Positions 1 through 7,527 of a DNA stretch of 35,359 nucleotides are shown piece by piece. Position 1 is the first letter of the stretch; each line of letters opens with the position of its first letter. The notes beneath the pieces were generated by a model. That model ran no database searches. It was given only the letters and a program-made list of their open reading frames with translations, and was not told the origin of the DNA. The translations under genes and the position numbers were made by a program. Source of the stretch: Coliplasma sp045538555 (GTDB lineage: Bacteria > Bacillota > Clostridia > Oscillospirales > CAG-382); assembly GCA_045538555.1 (NCBI GenBank), contig JAZSRP010000040.1, positions 1-35,359 on the forward strand, given 5' to 3'.

Positions 1-31
1 TCGATGATTCTCGCAAGTAAGTTTATAGGTA

Positions 32-60
32 AAAAAGAGCCGATTTTCGGCTCTTTTTAT
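32..60 (+). terminator. Rho-independent terminator of an upstream gene
   Basis: Perfect 12-bp stem (arms 32-43 and 47-58) with a 3-nt loop; the right arm ends in a T run and the left arm starts in an A run, so it could work both ways. An open frame ends at a TAA at 18-20, so the last codons of an upstream gene may lie at the window edge, but too little is present to name it. Between 60 and 236 I see no convincing gene. Confidence 0.75.
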
Positions 61-236
61 TATATTTTTTTGTGTTTTGAACGATCCGCCCCCTTGCAGT
101 ACCGTTGTACAGCGTCGGGGGCTGATCGTCCAATCTGCATCTCTTTTCACGCCTTCAGGCAGCATCTTCGATTCTTCGTTGACACAGCATCTTCAGTGGT
201 AATAAAAAAGGGGGAATAAATTTTTATTATATAATG

Positions 237-622
237 CCCGCTTTTGAAAAAGCTTGGCAAAACTTTTTAAAGTAGTTGGAGAAAAAAAGACAGCTTTGGT
301 ATAAAAAGCTGTCTTTTTGATATTCATAGCGGGAATAGTTGCTTGAAATTTTGGATACCCCTTGCTTTGGATGGGAAGCTGTTTCCGTTCACAGCTTCAC
401 CCACCGACCAGCCCCGAAGGGCAACAAAAAGTTTTGTGTCACTTTTTCAAAAGTGACAACCATATTAAAATAATTATAAAAAAGATCTCAAAATTTTGAA
501 TACCCCTTGCTGCGGATGGGAAGTTGCTTTCATTCACAGCTTCACATATCGACCTGCCCCGACAGGGCAATAAAAAGTTTTGTGTCACTTTTTCAAAAGT
601 GACAAGCTTTTTCAAAAGCGGG
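237..622 (-). repeat. R1 intergenic repeat, two tandem copies inside inverted ends
   Basis: The block starts with CCCGCTTTTGAAAAAGC (237-253) and ends with its inverse (606-622). Inside are two diverged direct copies of a unit around 340-470 and 488-620. Each has a conserved hairpin with arms like GAAGCTGT/ACAGCTTC and a second hairpin near the end (GTCACTTTT...AAAAGTGAC). The same unit occurs in the opposite orientation at 21813-22236 and 24911-25093. No transposase is present, so it resembles a MITE-like or REP-like non-coding element. It fills the gap upstream of the flippase gene; no coding capacity is evident. Confidence 0.75.
284..320 (+). terminator. Terminator-like hairpin inside the R1 block
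   Basis: Arms AAAAAGACAGCTTT (284-297) and AAAGCTGTCTTTTT (304-317) form a strong stem followed by T residues. It lies within the R1 region and has no gene directly upstream on either strand in the window. Confidence 0.6.
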
Positions 623-672
623 AGGATTTTTTGCGGAGGGTAAACATATAATTCACTATCACCAAAAAGGTT

Positions 673-2205
673 GTGAGTTGTATCAAAAAAACGATTCCTT
701 GGCTGTTGAGGGGCGCGCTGTGGATGACGCTGTTTCAGCTTGCCACAAAATTGATGGGTGTTTTTCTGCGGCTTTTTCTTTCTGCGCGGATAGGGAGCGA
801 GGGCATGGGACTGTATCAGCTCATCATGTCTGTATACACCATGTTTTCCACTTTTGCCACGGCGGGGTTTACGGTATCGGTGTCACGGCTGGCGGCAGAA
901 AAGAGCGTGCGGTGTTACGGAGACGCGCGTCAGCTGTTAAAAAACTCGGTGGCGGCTGCCACTGTGCTGAGTGCTTTTTTTACGGTGCTGATGCTGGTAT
1001 GCTCGGATTTTATCGCAGTCACCTTTTTGGATGATCCGAGGTGCGGTGCGCCGTTGAGAATGCTGGCACTGAGCATGCCTTTTATGGCAATCTCTGCCTG
1101 CCTGAAGGGCTGGTTTTTGTCAAAATCAAGGGTTGTTGTCACTGCATCCTCATCTCTGTTTGAGTCTGCGGTAAAAATGGCTGTGGTTGCACTTTGCCTC
1201 AACGTTTTTCTTGGAGGCACCAACGATATTGGGCGGCTCAACGGCGGCATCGTCACGGGAGTGACGGTCAGTGAGATGTGCTCTTTTTTGTGGTTGACCT
1301 GTGCGCATTTTTTGCTGTGCGGAAAAAAAGACGGCGAGCACACCACCGAGACAAAAAAAGATTCCCGCCGTCAGCTCATCAGGGTGACATTTCCCATCGG
1401 GCTTTCGGTGTGGGTGACAAGCATTCTGCACACTGCGGAGCAGCTGCTGATACCATATGTTTTTCAGCAGTTTTCCAACGACCGTTCAAAAGCGCTGTCC
1501 GCATTTGGAATGATAAGAGGAATGGTGGTTCCCATTTTGTTTTTTCCTTATGCACTGCTGTCAAGTTTGGTTTCGGTGTTTACGCCCACTGTCAGCCGTC
1601 TCAACGCCGCAGGCGACAGAGAGGCACTAAAGTCAAAGCTGGAATCTCTCATATCGGTGTGCATCATTTTTTCGGTTGCGGTGGGAGGATTGTTTTTCTT
1701 TTTGCCCCGTGATCTTGGCGAAGCGTTTTACAAGGGTCAAAACACAGAGACCGCCATTCGGATATTGGCGCTGGTGACTCCTTTTATGTACCTTGAGACG
1801 GTAAGCGACGGCTTGTTAAAAGCGGTGGGAGAGGAAACAAAAACTCTGAAATATTCTGTGTGGAACTCTGTTCTCCGCCTGATATTTATTGCTCTGTTTG
1901 TCACCCGCACGGGTGAGTATGGGTATCTGTGGCTGTTGGTGGTATCAAACACGTTTTCGTTTGTGTTGTGTTACCGTCGTCTCACAAGGGCGGCAGGTCT
2001 CAAAATCTCCGGTTCCTGCTGGCTGATGCCGTTGTGCTACGCTGTTTTGGCGGGCGGGATCTCGGTTTGGGTGCTGAAATGGCTGAAATTGACATCCTCA
2101 GTGGCATCTGCATCGGCAGGCACGGCGGTATACGTGGGATTGTTTGGTCTGATGTGTGTTTTGTTTTCGAAAAAAGATCTCAAAAGGGTTTTTGGAGGAA
2201 ATTGA
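673..2205 (+). CDS. MATE/MOP-superfamily flippase, SpoVB-like
   Basis: 510-residue polytopic membrane protein with about 12-14 hydrophobic segments and the polysaccharide-flippase pattern: an N-terminal stretch like WMTLFQLATKLMGVFLRLFL and the GSEGMGLYQLIMSVYTMF block near residues 42-59. The family flips lipid-linked sugars; SpoVB is the sporulation member proposed to serve cortex peptidoglycan. The gene ends 2 nt before spoIIIAA, which favours a sporulation role. The start is a GTG at 673 with a poorly placed Shine-Dalgarno (GGAGGG about 30 nt upstream), so the start is uncertain. A CATATAAT stretch at 645-652 resembles a sigma-E -10, but I see no clear -35. Another lipid II or O-unit flippase is possible. 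Confidence 0.8.
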   Translation: MSCIKKTIPWLLRGALWMTLFQLATKLMGVFLRLFLSARIGSEGMGLYQLIMSVYTMFSTFATAGFTVSVSRLAAEKSVRCYGDARQLLKNSVAAATVLSAFFTVLMLVCSDFIAVTFLDDPRCGAPLRMLALSMPFMAISACLKGWFLSKSRVVVTASSSLFESAVKMAVVALCLNVFLGGTNDIGRLNGGIVTGVTVSEMCSFLWLTCAHFLLCGKKDGEHTTETKKDSRRQLIRVTFPIGLSVWVTSILHTAEQLLIPYVFQQFSNDRSKALSAFGMIRGMVVPILFFPYALLSSLVSVFTPTVSRLNAAGDREALKSKLESLISVCIIFSVAVGGLFFFLPRDLGEAFYKGQNTETAIRILALVTPFMYLETVSDGLLKAVGEETKTLKYSVWNSVLRLIFIALFVTRTGEYGYLWLLVVSNTFSFVLCYRRLTRAAGLKISGSCWLMPLCYAVLAGGISVWVLKWLKLTSSVASASAGTAVYVGLFGLMCVLFSKKDLKRVFGGN

Positions 2206-2207
2206 CG

Positions 2208-3116
2208 ATGCGGGATATACGTGCTTTTCAAAAATATTTGCCCCAAAGAATTGCTTTTGCGGTGGGAAACCTGCCCCACGAGGTGCTGAAAACCGCAAGC
2301 GAGATTCGGCTGAGATACAGAGGAGCGGCATCCGTCACCGCAGGAAAGCGAAACCTGCCCTTTGATTCCTCCGGCAGGGTATGTGGTCAAAAGGAGGCGG
2401 TCAGCGCCACCCAATCGGAGCTGGCAGAATGTGTTTCACTGCTGGCGAGAGGATCTATGTACACCGTTTCGGAGTTTTTGCCATTTGGTTATCTTCCGTT
2501 GCAGGAGGGAGGGAGGGCAGGAGTGTGCGGCAAAGGGCTGACAAAAAACGGGGAGCTGACGGGTTTTTTGGAGGTGACCTCCGTTGATCTGCGGCTTCAC
2601 AAAAACGTGGTTGATTTTGCGGCTCCGCTCATAAAAGAGTTTTGCTCCCGCGGGCCGGTAGGAACGGTGGTGATATCCCCGCCGGGAATGGGAAAAACCA
2701 CTTTTTTGCGGTCCGCCGCACTGCTGTTGGCACGGGGTGTTGGAATCAGACCTTATCGTGTAGGGGTTGCGGACGAAAGAGAGGAGCTGATGGCGGGAAT
2801 GACAGAACTGGGACTGATGGACGTTTTGTCGGGAGTAAAAAAATCGAGAGCTCTTGAGATTCTCACCCGTACCATGTCGCCGCAGGTGCTCATCTGTGAC
2901 GAGCTCAACCACGAGGATGCGTTGGCGGTATCTCTTGCCCAAAACACGGGCGTGGCGCTGATCGCCTCGGCGCACGCCTCTGGTGTGGACGATCTGAAGC
3001 ATCGCAGGGGGTTGTGGGATATGGTGTGCTCCGGTGCTTTTCGGTTGGCGGTGACGTTGACGGAGCGTGACGGAGAGTTTTGTTGCAGCATATGCGACAC
3101 CGACGTGCTGAAATGA
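2208..3116 (+). CDS. spoIIIAA: Stage III sporulation protein AA (ATPase)
   Basis: 302 residues, close to the usual ~305. It is the secretion-ATPase-like component of the SpoIIIA-SpoIIQ channel joining mother cell and forespore. Walker A PPGMGKTT lies at residues 158-165 and Walker B VLICDE at 226-231, with an N-terminal R-rich domain typical of the family. ATG at 2208 follows GGAGGAA at 2194-2200 and starts 2 nt after the flippase stop. The upstream in-frame extension lies inside the flippase gene and is not used. It overlaps spoIIIAB by ATGA. It is expected in the mother cell under sigma-E, from family knowledge; no promoter is visible directly upstream. Confidence 0.96.
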   Translation: MRDIRAFQKYLPQRIAFAVGNLPHEVLKTASEIRLRYRGAASVTAGKRNLPFDSSGRVCGQKEAVSATQSELAECVSLLARGSMYTVSEFLPFGYLPLQEGGRAGVCGKGLTKNGELTGFLEVTSVDLRLHKNVVDFAAPLIKEFCSRGPVGTVVISPPGMGKTTFLRSAALLLARGVGIRPYRVGVADEREELMAGMTELGLMDVLSGVKKSRALEILTRTMSPQVLICDELNHEDALAVSLAQNTGVALIASAHASGVDDLKHRRGLWDMVCSGAFRLAVTLTERDGEFCCSICDTDVLK

Positions 3117-3598
3117 GAATATTTTTTGGTCTGATATTGGTGATTTGCGGTTATTTTTTTGGTTCTTCTGCCGCCGCAGTGCACAAAAAGACCGTATCTC
3201 ATCTCAACGGCATGAGGGAGCTGACGGAGCATCTGTTGCGGGGAATAACTTTGACAAAAAGACCGTTGGCTGTTCTTTTTTCCACCTTTTGTCACGAATC
3301 GCCGGAAATAACAGAGCTTGTGTCCGCATTGAAAAACACAAAAAAGGGGATTCCAAGAGTGTTTTGCCGGGGAATGGAGGAGCTGTGCCTGCCTCCGGAG
3401 TCAAAAAAAGTGCTGACAGCGCTGGGGAGCGAGCTGGGGATGCTGCCGGCAGAAGAACAGGAAAAAAGGTTTTTGTACTGCATCTCGGTGTTGAAAAAAC
3501 AGGAGACGGAGCTGGCGGATGCACTGAGGGCAAAAACAAAAAGCATCAAAACCGCAGGAACTCTGTTTGGACTGCTTGCGGCGATCATTCTTATATAA
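3113..3598 (+). CDS. spoIIIAB: Stage III sporulation protein AB
   Basis: 161 residues (usual length ~170). A hydrophobic segment at residues 2-21 is followed by a helical domain, as in SpoIIIAB, whose fold resembles GspF/PilC-type secretion platform proteins. Start ATG at 3113 overlaps the spoIIIAA stop (ATGA), implying translational coupling. A hydrophobic C-terminus (LFGLLAAIILI) provides a second membrane segment. Identification relies on operon position plus the N-terminal pattern and GMEELCLPPE-like region. Confidence 0.93.
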   Translation: MRIFFGLILVICGYFFGSSAAAVHKKTVSHLNGMRELTEHLLRGITLTKRPLAVLFSTFCHESPEITELVSALKNTKKGIPRVFCRGMEELCLPPESKKVLTALGSELGMLPAEEQEKRFLYCISVLKKQETELADALRAKTKSIKTAGTLFGLLAAIILI

Positions 3599-3610
3599 AA
3601 AAGGAAAAGG

Positions 3611-3814
3611 ATGGCTTTCATGAGCATTGGACTGATACTCAAGATCGCGGGTATTGGGTTGGTGGTAAGCACTGCCTGCCAGATACTCCAAAAAAACGGC
3701 AGAGACGAGCAGGCAACGTTTGCGGTGGTGGCGGGAGTGGTGCTGGTGATGCTGATGCTGGTGCAGGAGATTGCCGATCTGTTTTCGGCGTTGAGGAGCG
3801 CGTTTGGACTGTGA
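3611..3814 (+). CDS. spoIIIAC: Stage III sporulation protein AC
   Basis: 67-residue membrane protein with two hydrophobic segments, including LILKIAGIGLVVSTACQIL, the conserved SpoIIIAC start region. AAGGAAAAGG (3601-3610) precedes two possible starts, ATG 3611 and ATG 3620. The first is given here; 3620 (MSIGLILK) has better spacing from the second AAAGG and matches family starts about as well. The last codons overlap spoIIIAD. It is a small membrane component of the SpoIIIA channel. Confidence 0.94.
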   Translation: MAFMSIGLILKIAGIGLVVSTACQILQKNGRDEQATFAVVAGVVLVMLMLVQEIADLFSALRSAFGL

Positions 3815-4194
3815 ACCCTTTTTTTGTCTGTGGGTTTGCGGTGGCGGCGGCGGGGCTTTTGGCCGTGGTCAGGGCGGTGCGGCCCGAATTTTCGGGGCTT
3901 GGCTCTGCGGCGGCGGGTGTGCTGATATTTGTGTATATCGTCACGTCGCTGGCACCTTTTGTTTCGTTTCTCAAAACAACAATGGCGGAGTTTGGGGCAG
4001 AGGGATATTTTGAACTGATGCTCAAATCTTTGTGCATCGCCCTATGCTGTCAGATGACGGCGGAGATATGCAGAGATTGCGGGGAGAACGCCCTTGCCTC
4101 CCGTGTGGAGCTGGCGGGAAAGGTATCTATTTTGCTGCTGTGTCTGCCTGCGTTGCAACAGATACTGTGGATTGCAAAGGATCTTTTGAAATGA
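3811..4194 (+). CDS. spoIIIAD: Stage III sporulation protein AD
   Basis: 127 residues with four hydrophobic stretches, near the family length of ~133. It starts at a GTG that overlaps the spoIIIAC stop (GTGA, 3811-3814). Longer in-frame readings upstream lie inside spoIIIAB/AC and are shadows. It ends with an ATGA overlap into spoIIIAE. It is a membrane component of the mother cell-forespore channel; identification is by homology pattern and position. Confidence 0.92.
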   Translation: MNPFFVCGFAVAAAGLLAVVRAVRPEFSGLGSAAAGVLIFVYIVTSLAPFVSFLKTTMAEFGAEGYFELMLKSLCIALCCQMTAEICRDCGENALASRVELAGKVSILLLCLPALQQILWIAKDLLK

Positions 4195-5294
4195 AAAAAA
4201 CGGCGGTTGTCATATTATTTGCGGTTTTGGTTGGGTTTGTGCTTTCTCTTTCGGCAGGTGCCTGGGACACTCCCCTGGAGGAGAGCATTGCAGAAAAGGC
4301 GGGAGATATTTCTGCAGATTCTCCATACCTTTCTGCTCAAGAAAAAAACGGGGACAAGCCGCTAAACATCTTTGAAAAAGCGTATACCGTGACTCTTGAT
4401 GCCCTGAAAAGCGGCGGACTTGAAATAACAAAAAGCACAGGGGTGCTGCTGGGAATATTGGTGCTGTGCTCGGTTTTGGGTGCGGTAAAAGGTCTGTCCT
4501 CCTCCCGTGCGCTTGCCACAGGATGTGAGCTTGTGTCGGTACTGGCGCTGTCGGGAACGGTGTATCACACTCTGTACCGATGCGTACTGCTGGTGACCTG
4601 CTCAATGGAATCTCTTTCTCTTGCGGTATCGTCGCTGCTGCCGGTGATGTCGGGATTGTACGCATTTGGAGGAAACCCTGCCACTGCCGCCGCATCACAT
4701 TCGTTGCTGATGCTTTTTTTGACTGCAATATCCTTTTTGTGCACAAAAGTAATCCTGCCGCTGTTGAAAATAAGCTTTGGGTTTGCACTGACAGGAGCAA
4801 TGCCCGGAAGCATCGACCTGTCTCCTCTGGGTTCGGCGGTAAAAAACGTATGCACCGTGGGATTGTCCTTTTTGTTTTCGCTTTTGTCTTTTTCTTTGTG
4901 GTATCAGACGGCGATAACAGCGGCAGGTGATACTTTGGTGACAAGAAGCGTCAGGTTTGCATCGGGAGCGTTTGTGCCTGTTATCGGCGGAATACTGGGC
5001 GAATGCTCAAGAACGATAATGGCATCTGTTGGTGTGATAAGATCCACTGTTGGGTCAGTGGGAGCAGTGATGACGCTGGGGGCAGTGATACCGCCTGTGA
5101 TATCCGTGCTTTTGCATCGTCTGATGCTGATGCTGCTGTCCGCTTTGGCCAAAACCCTGGGCTGCGTACGTGAGAGCAGATTTCTTGCAGATGTTTCTTC
5201 CTGCTTTGGGGTATTGCTGGCGCTGGTGCTGGGTGCCGGCTCGGTGGTGCTGATTGCGCTGGCGGTCTTTATAAAAATCGGAACAGGGGGCTGA
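4191..5294 (+). CDS. spoIIIAE: Stage III sporulation protein AE
   Basis: 367 residues (family about 390-400). An N-terminal signal peptide (MKKTAVVILFAVLVGFVLSL, cleavage probably after AGA near residue 24) leads to an extracytoplasmic acidic stretch and then 7-8 hydrophobic segments, including the conserved LLPVMSGLYAFGGNPATAAAS-type region. Start ATG 4191 overlaps the spoIIIAD stop. It is the large membrane subunit of the SpoIIIA complex. Confidence 0.95.
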   Translation: MKKTAVVILFAVLVGFVLSLSAGAWDTPLEESIAEKAGDISADSPYLSAQEKNGDKPLNIFEKAYTVTLDALKSGGLEITKSTGVLLGILVLCSVLGAVKGLSSSRALATGCELVSVLALSGTVYHTLYRCVLLVTCSMESLSLAVSSLLPVMSGLYAFGGNPATAAASHSLLMLFLTAISFLCTKVILPLLKISFGFALTGAMPGSIDLSPLGSAVKNVCTVGLSFLFSLLSFSLWYQTAITAAGDTLVTRSVRFASGAFVPVIGGILGECSRTIMASVGVIRSTVGSVGAVMTLGAVIPPVISVLLHRLMLMLLSALAKTLGCVRESRFLADVSSCFGVLLALVLGAGSVVLIALAVFIKIGTGG

Positions 5295-5303
5295 AAGTTT
5301 GCT

Positions 5304-5759
5304 TTGAGAGGTTATCTTGTGTGTGTGATTGCCGCATCGGTATGCGGCGCCCTGTGCGCCGTGTTGGGTGAGGAAAAATTTGGGGGATATTTGAAGTTTG
5401 TATGTGCTCTGGTGTGCATATGTATTCTTTTGACTCCGCTTGCATCGGACCTGCCGTCAGCAGAGAATTTTTTGCGTGAGCTGCCTCAGATTTCCGTTTC
5501 GGAAACCGATGAGGGGCTGTTGCCGTTGGTTTGGGAGATGACGGAGGATGAGACAGAAAAATATATTTGCGCTCTGACTCAAAACGAATTTGGCATAAAT
5601 CCCGCCGATTGCCGCATAGATATAGATCGAAGCGGTGAGGAAGCGGTGATAAAAAGCATTTCCGTGACGGTTTTGAACACCGATTCCGCCACCAAAAAAA
5701 GTATAAAAAGCTTTTTGCAAAAAGAGCTGGGAGGAGAGGTGACGGTGGTTGGAGAATAA
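5304..5759 (+). CDS. spoIIIAF: Stage III sporulation protein AF
   Basis: 151 residues with two N-terminal membrane segments (about 3-20 and 28-47) and a C-terminal extracytoplasmic alpha/beta domain. It is shorter than the ~200-residue B. subtilis protein but has the expected layout. The start is TTG at 5304, 9 nt after the spoIIIAE stop, with only a weak Shine-Dalgarno (AGGGGG at 5285-5290). Its end overlaps spoIIIAG. Confidence 0.88.
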   Translation: MRGYLVCVIAASVCGALCAVLGEEKFGGYLKFVCALVCICILLTPLASDLPSAENFLRELPQISVSETDEGLLPLVWEMTEDETEKYICALTQNEFGINPADCRIDIDRSGEEAVIKSISVTVLNTDSATKKSIKSFLQKELGGEVTVVGE

Positions 5760-6267
5760 GAGCAAAAAACTGTTTTTTGAAAGCTCAAAAAAAACAAAAA
5801 CCACTTTTCTCGTGGCCCTTGCGGCGCTGGCGGCGCTGATGCTTTTGATTCTTCCGTCCCAGTCAGAAAGCTCCGGTACAGATGATCCGGACTCCGGCTG
5901 TGACGTGACTCAGTACTGTCAGATGCTTGAGCAAAAGGCAGAGGAACTGATTTTGGGACTGGACGGCGTCAAGGAATGCAGAGTTTTTGTTACTTTGGAG
6001 ACAGGGTATTGTTATACCTATGCCACAGACCAGTCGGTAAAGGAGAGCTTTTTTGAAAACGGCGCCACCTCTCAAAAGGAGACTCAAAAAACCGTGGTGT
6101 TTCACAACGGAGACGGAAAAGCGGTGCTTTTGAGGCAGGAGATGCCAAAGATATCCGGGGTTGCGGTGGTGTGCAAGGGTGCGGGGTACGACGTGCAATA
6201 CCGCATTATCTCACTGGTGTGCGCCTTGTTTGACGTCAGCAGCAACCGCATCAGTGTTCAGAGCTGA
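5749..6267 (+). CDS. spoIIIAG: Stage III sporulation protein AG
   Basis: 172 residues with one membrane segment at about 18-36, then a ring-forming FliF/YscJ-like domain (EELILGLDGVKECRVFVTLETG) and the conserved block GVAVVCKGAG followed by IISLVCALFDVSSNRISV at the C-terminus. SpoIIIAG forms a large ring in the intermembrane space. The start is TTG at 5749, inside the spoIIIAF gene, with GGAGGAGAGG at 5730-5739 as a good ribosome-binding site. Two successive TTG starts in AF and AG may set low translation; this is inference. Confidence 0.94.
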   Translation: MENKSKKLFFESSKKTKTTFLVALAALAALMLLILPSQSESSGTDDPDSGCDVTQYCQMLEQKAEELILGLDGVKECRVFVTLETGYCYTYATDQSVKESFFENGATSQKETQKTVVFHNGDGKAVLLRQEMPKISGVAVVCKGAGYDVQYRIISLVCALFDVSSNRISVQS

Positions 6268-6312
6268 AGCTATTGAGAACAACAAAAAATATTTTTATAC
6301 GGAGGAACAACC

Positions 6313-6936
6313 ATGAAGCTCAAGGAGAGGTTTGACACGCTTTTTCAGCGTGTAAAAAAGTTTGATTACAAAAAGCTGGTTGGCACAAAAGCGTTTCTTA
6401 CGGTAGGATGTCTGGTATTGGTGTGCGTTGCCGTGCTGGTGAGCACACTTTTGGGTACTGAAAAGCCCACAGGCAGCAGCGACGAAAGCAACAAGGTACT
6501 GGGAAACACCATACTTGTGGATGCAGAGACCAACGGAAACCAAAACACGGATCAAAACGCAGACACCCAGCCCGAAACAGAGGACTTTTTTGCACTTGCG
6601 GTGATCAACCGCACACAGGTGCGCGACTCTGCGCTGGAGGTTCTCAGAGAGATTGCCCAAAATCCCGATTCTCTCCCTGACGCCCGAGAGGATGCACTGG
6701 CATCTATTGCGTCTATTGCCGAGGATATGACCAACGAGGCGGATATTGAGACTATGATAAAGGCAAAAGGGATCTCGGATTGTGTTGCGGTTATCAGCGG
6801 CGATACCTGCTCCGTGATCGTCAAGACACAGGGGCTGGACGAAGAAGAAGTAACGCAGATCGTTGACATTGTGTATGAAAAAACAGGCATAAAAGCCCAA
6901 AACATCACTGTTGTGGAATCCCAAGCCCAATCATAA
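6313..6936 (+). CDS. spoIIIAH: Stage III sporulation protein AH
   Basis: 207 residues (family ~218). One membrane segment (about 27-47), a low-complexity Asn/Gln/Asp linker (50-90), then the YscJ/FliF-like domain that binds forespore SpoIIQ. GGAGGAA at 6301-6307 gives a strong ribosome-binding site for ATG 6313. It is the last gene of the operon, followed at once by a bidirectional terminator. No spoIIQ is seen in the window. Confidence 0.95.
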   Translation: MKLKERFDTLFQRVKKFDYKKLVGTKAFLTVGCLVLVCVAVLVSTLLGTEKPTGSSDESNKVLGNTILVDAETNGNQNTDQNADTQPETEDFFALAVINRTQVRDSALEVLREIAQNPDSLPDAREDALASIASIAEDMTNEADIETMIKAKGISDCVAVISGDTCSVIVKTQGLDEEEVTQIVDIVYEKTGIKAQNITVVESQAQS

Positions 6937-6984
6937 AAAAACGGTCAAAGCGGAAAAATTCTTCCGTTTTGACCGATTTTTTTG
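6936..6984. terminator. Bidirectional terminator between spoIIIAH and the GtrA gene
   Basis: Arms 6942-6955 and 6962-6975 (CGGTCAAAGCGGAA and its near-inverse) make a 14-bp stem, with an A run on the left and a T run (6977-6983) on the right. It separates the converging spoIIIA operon and GtrA gene. Confidence 0.88.
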
Positions 6985-6990
6985 CAATGG

Positions 6991-7404
6991 TTATTTTCTT
7001 GTGTCGATAGAATCCGAAAAGACAAAAAATCTGTCGTACAGGTATTCCAACACAAAATTGAGAATCATGTTGATGGCTGTCACCAGATATTCGTTCCACA
7101 AAAGGGTTTCCGCCAGATAATCACCCAGCAATGTGGACAGGGGGGTGAACACCAGATAGAACCCCAGTACCTTCAGCATTGCGACGGGCACGTTGCAGCA
7201 GGAGGCAAAGGTGAATCTGCGGTTGAGTGTAAAGTTCCACAGCACCGACAGGGTCAGAGCGATGAGATAGCAGGGCCAATAGCTCCAGTCCGTCAGTTCT
7301 GTGAGCAGGGCAAAGGAGCCCATCTCGATGATTCCCGCAGATACCGAAAAAAACAGGAATTTGAGAGAACGGATCAGTTCCTTTTTTCTGTTTTTGTTTT
7401 CCAT
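6991..7404 (-). CDS. GtrA-family membrane protein
   Basis: 137 residues with four hydrophobic segments and the GtrA pattern: FLFFSVSAGIIEMGSFALL near the N-terminus, NFTLNRRFTF in the middle and NFVLEYLYDRFFVF at the end. GtrA-like proteins are thought to help flip undecaprenyl-linked sugars for glycosylation of envelope polymers. ATG at 7404 follows GGAGGA (7409-7414 on the complement); a longer reading to 7458 lacks a ribosome-binding site. It has its own promoter. Placement beside an acyltransferase operon fits an envelope-glycan role, by inference. Confidence 0.88.
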   Translation of the reverse strand: MENKNRKKELIRSLKFLFFSVSAGIIEMGSFALLTELTDWSYWPCYLIALTLSVLWNFTLNRRFTFASCCNVPVAMLKVLGFYLVFTPLSTLLGDYLAETLLWNEYLVTAINMILNFVLEYLYDRFFVFSDSIDTRK

Positions 7405-7437
7405 GTGATCCTCCGAAAAGATCGTTTTTGTGAAAAT

Positions 7438-7466
7438 ACTATAACAAAAATTTGACAAAATTTCAA
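7438..7466 (-). promoter_or_regulatory. Sigma-A-type promoter of the GtrA gene
   Basis: On the minus strand: TTGAAA (7461-7466), 17-nt spacer, TATAGT (7438-7443), about 30 nt upstream of the start codon. Confidence 0.65.
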
Positions 7467-7476
7467 TAGCGTTATC

Positions 7477-7517
7477 AAAAAAAGACTGCTGCGGAGATTG
7501 TCCGCAGCAGTTTTTAT
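7477..7517. terminator. Terminator of the acyltransferase operon
   Basis: Arms GACTGCTGCGGA (7484-7495) and TCCGCAGCAGT (7501-7511) with A and T runs on both sides. It lies 10 nt after the stop of the minus-strand gene ending at 7528. Confidence 0.88.
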
Positions 7518-7527
7518 GTTTTTTGTG

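Noticed and set aside
4..219. 71-codon open frame at the window start
   Set aside because: It runs through a strong terminator hairpin and has no ribosome-binding site or recognisable domain.
179..236. Promoter with TTGACA (179-184) and TATAAT near 230
   Set aside because: Spacing between the two hexamers is far too long, and no gene follows before the R1 repeat.
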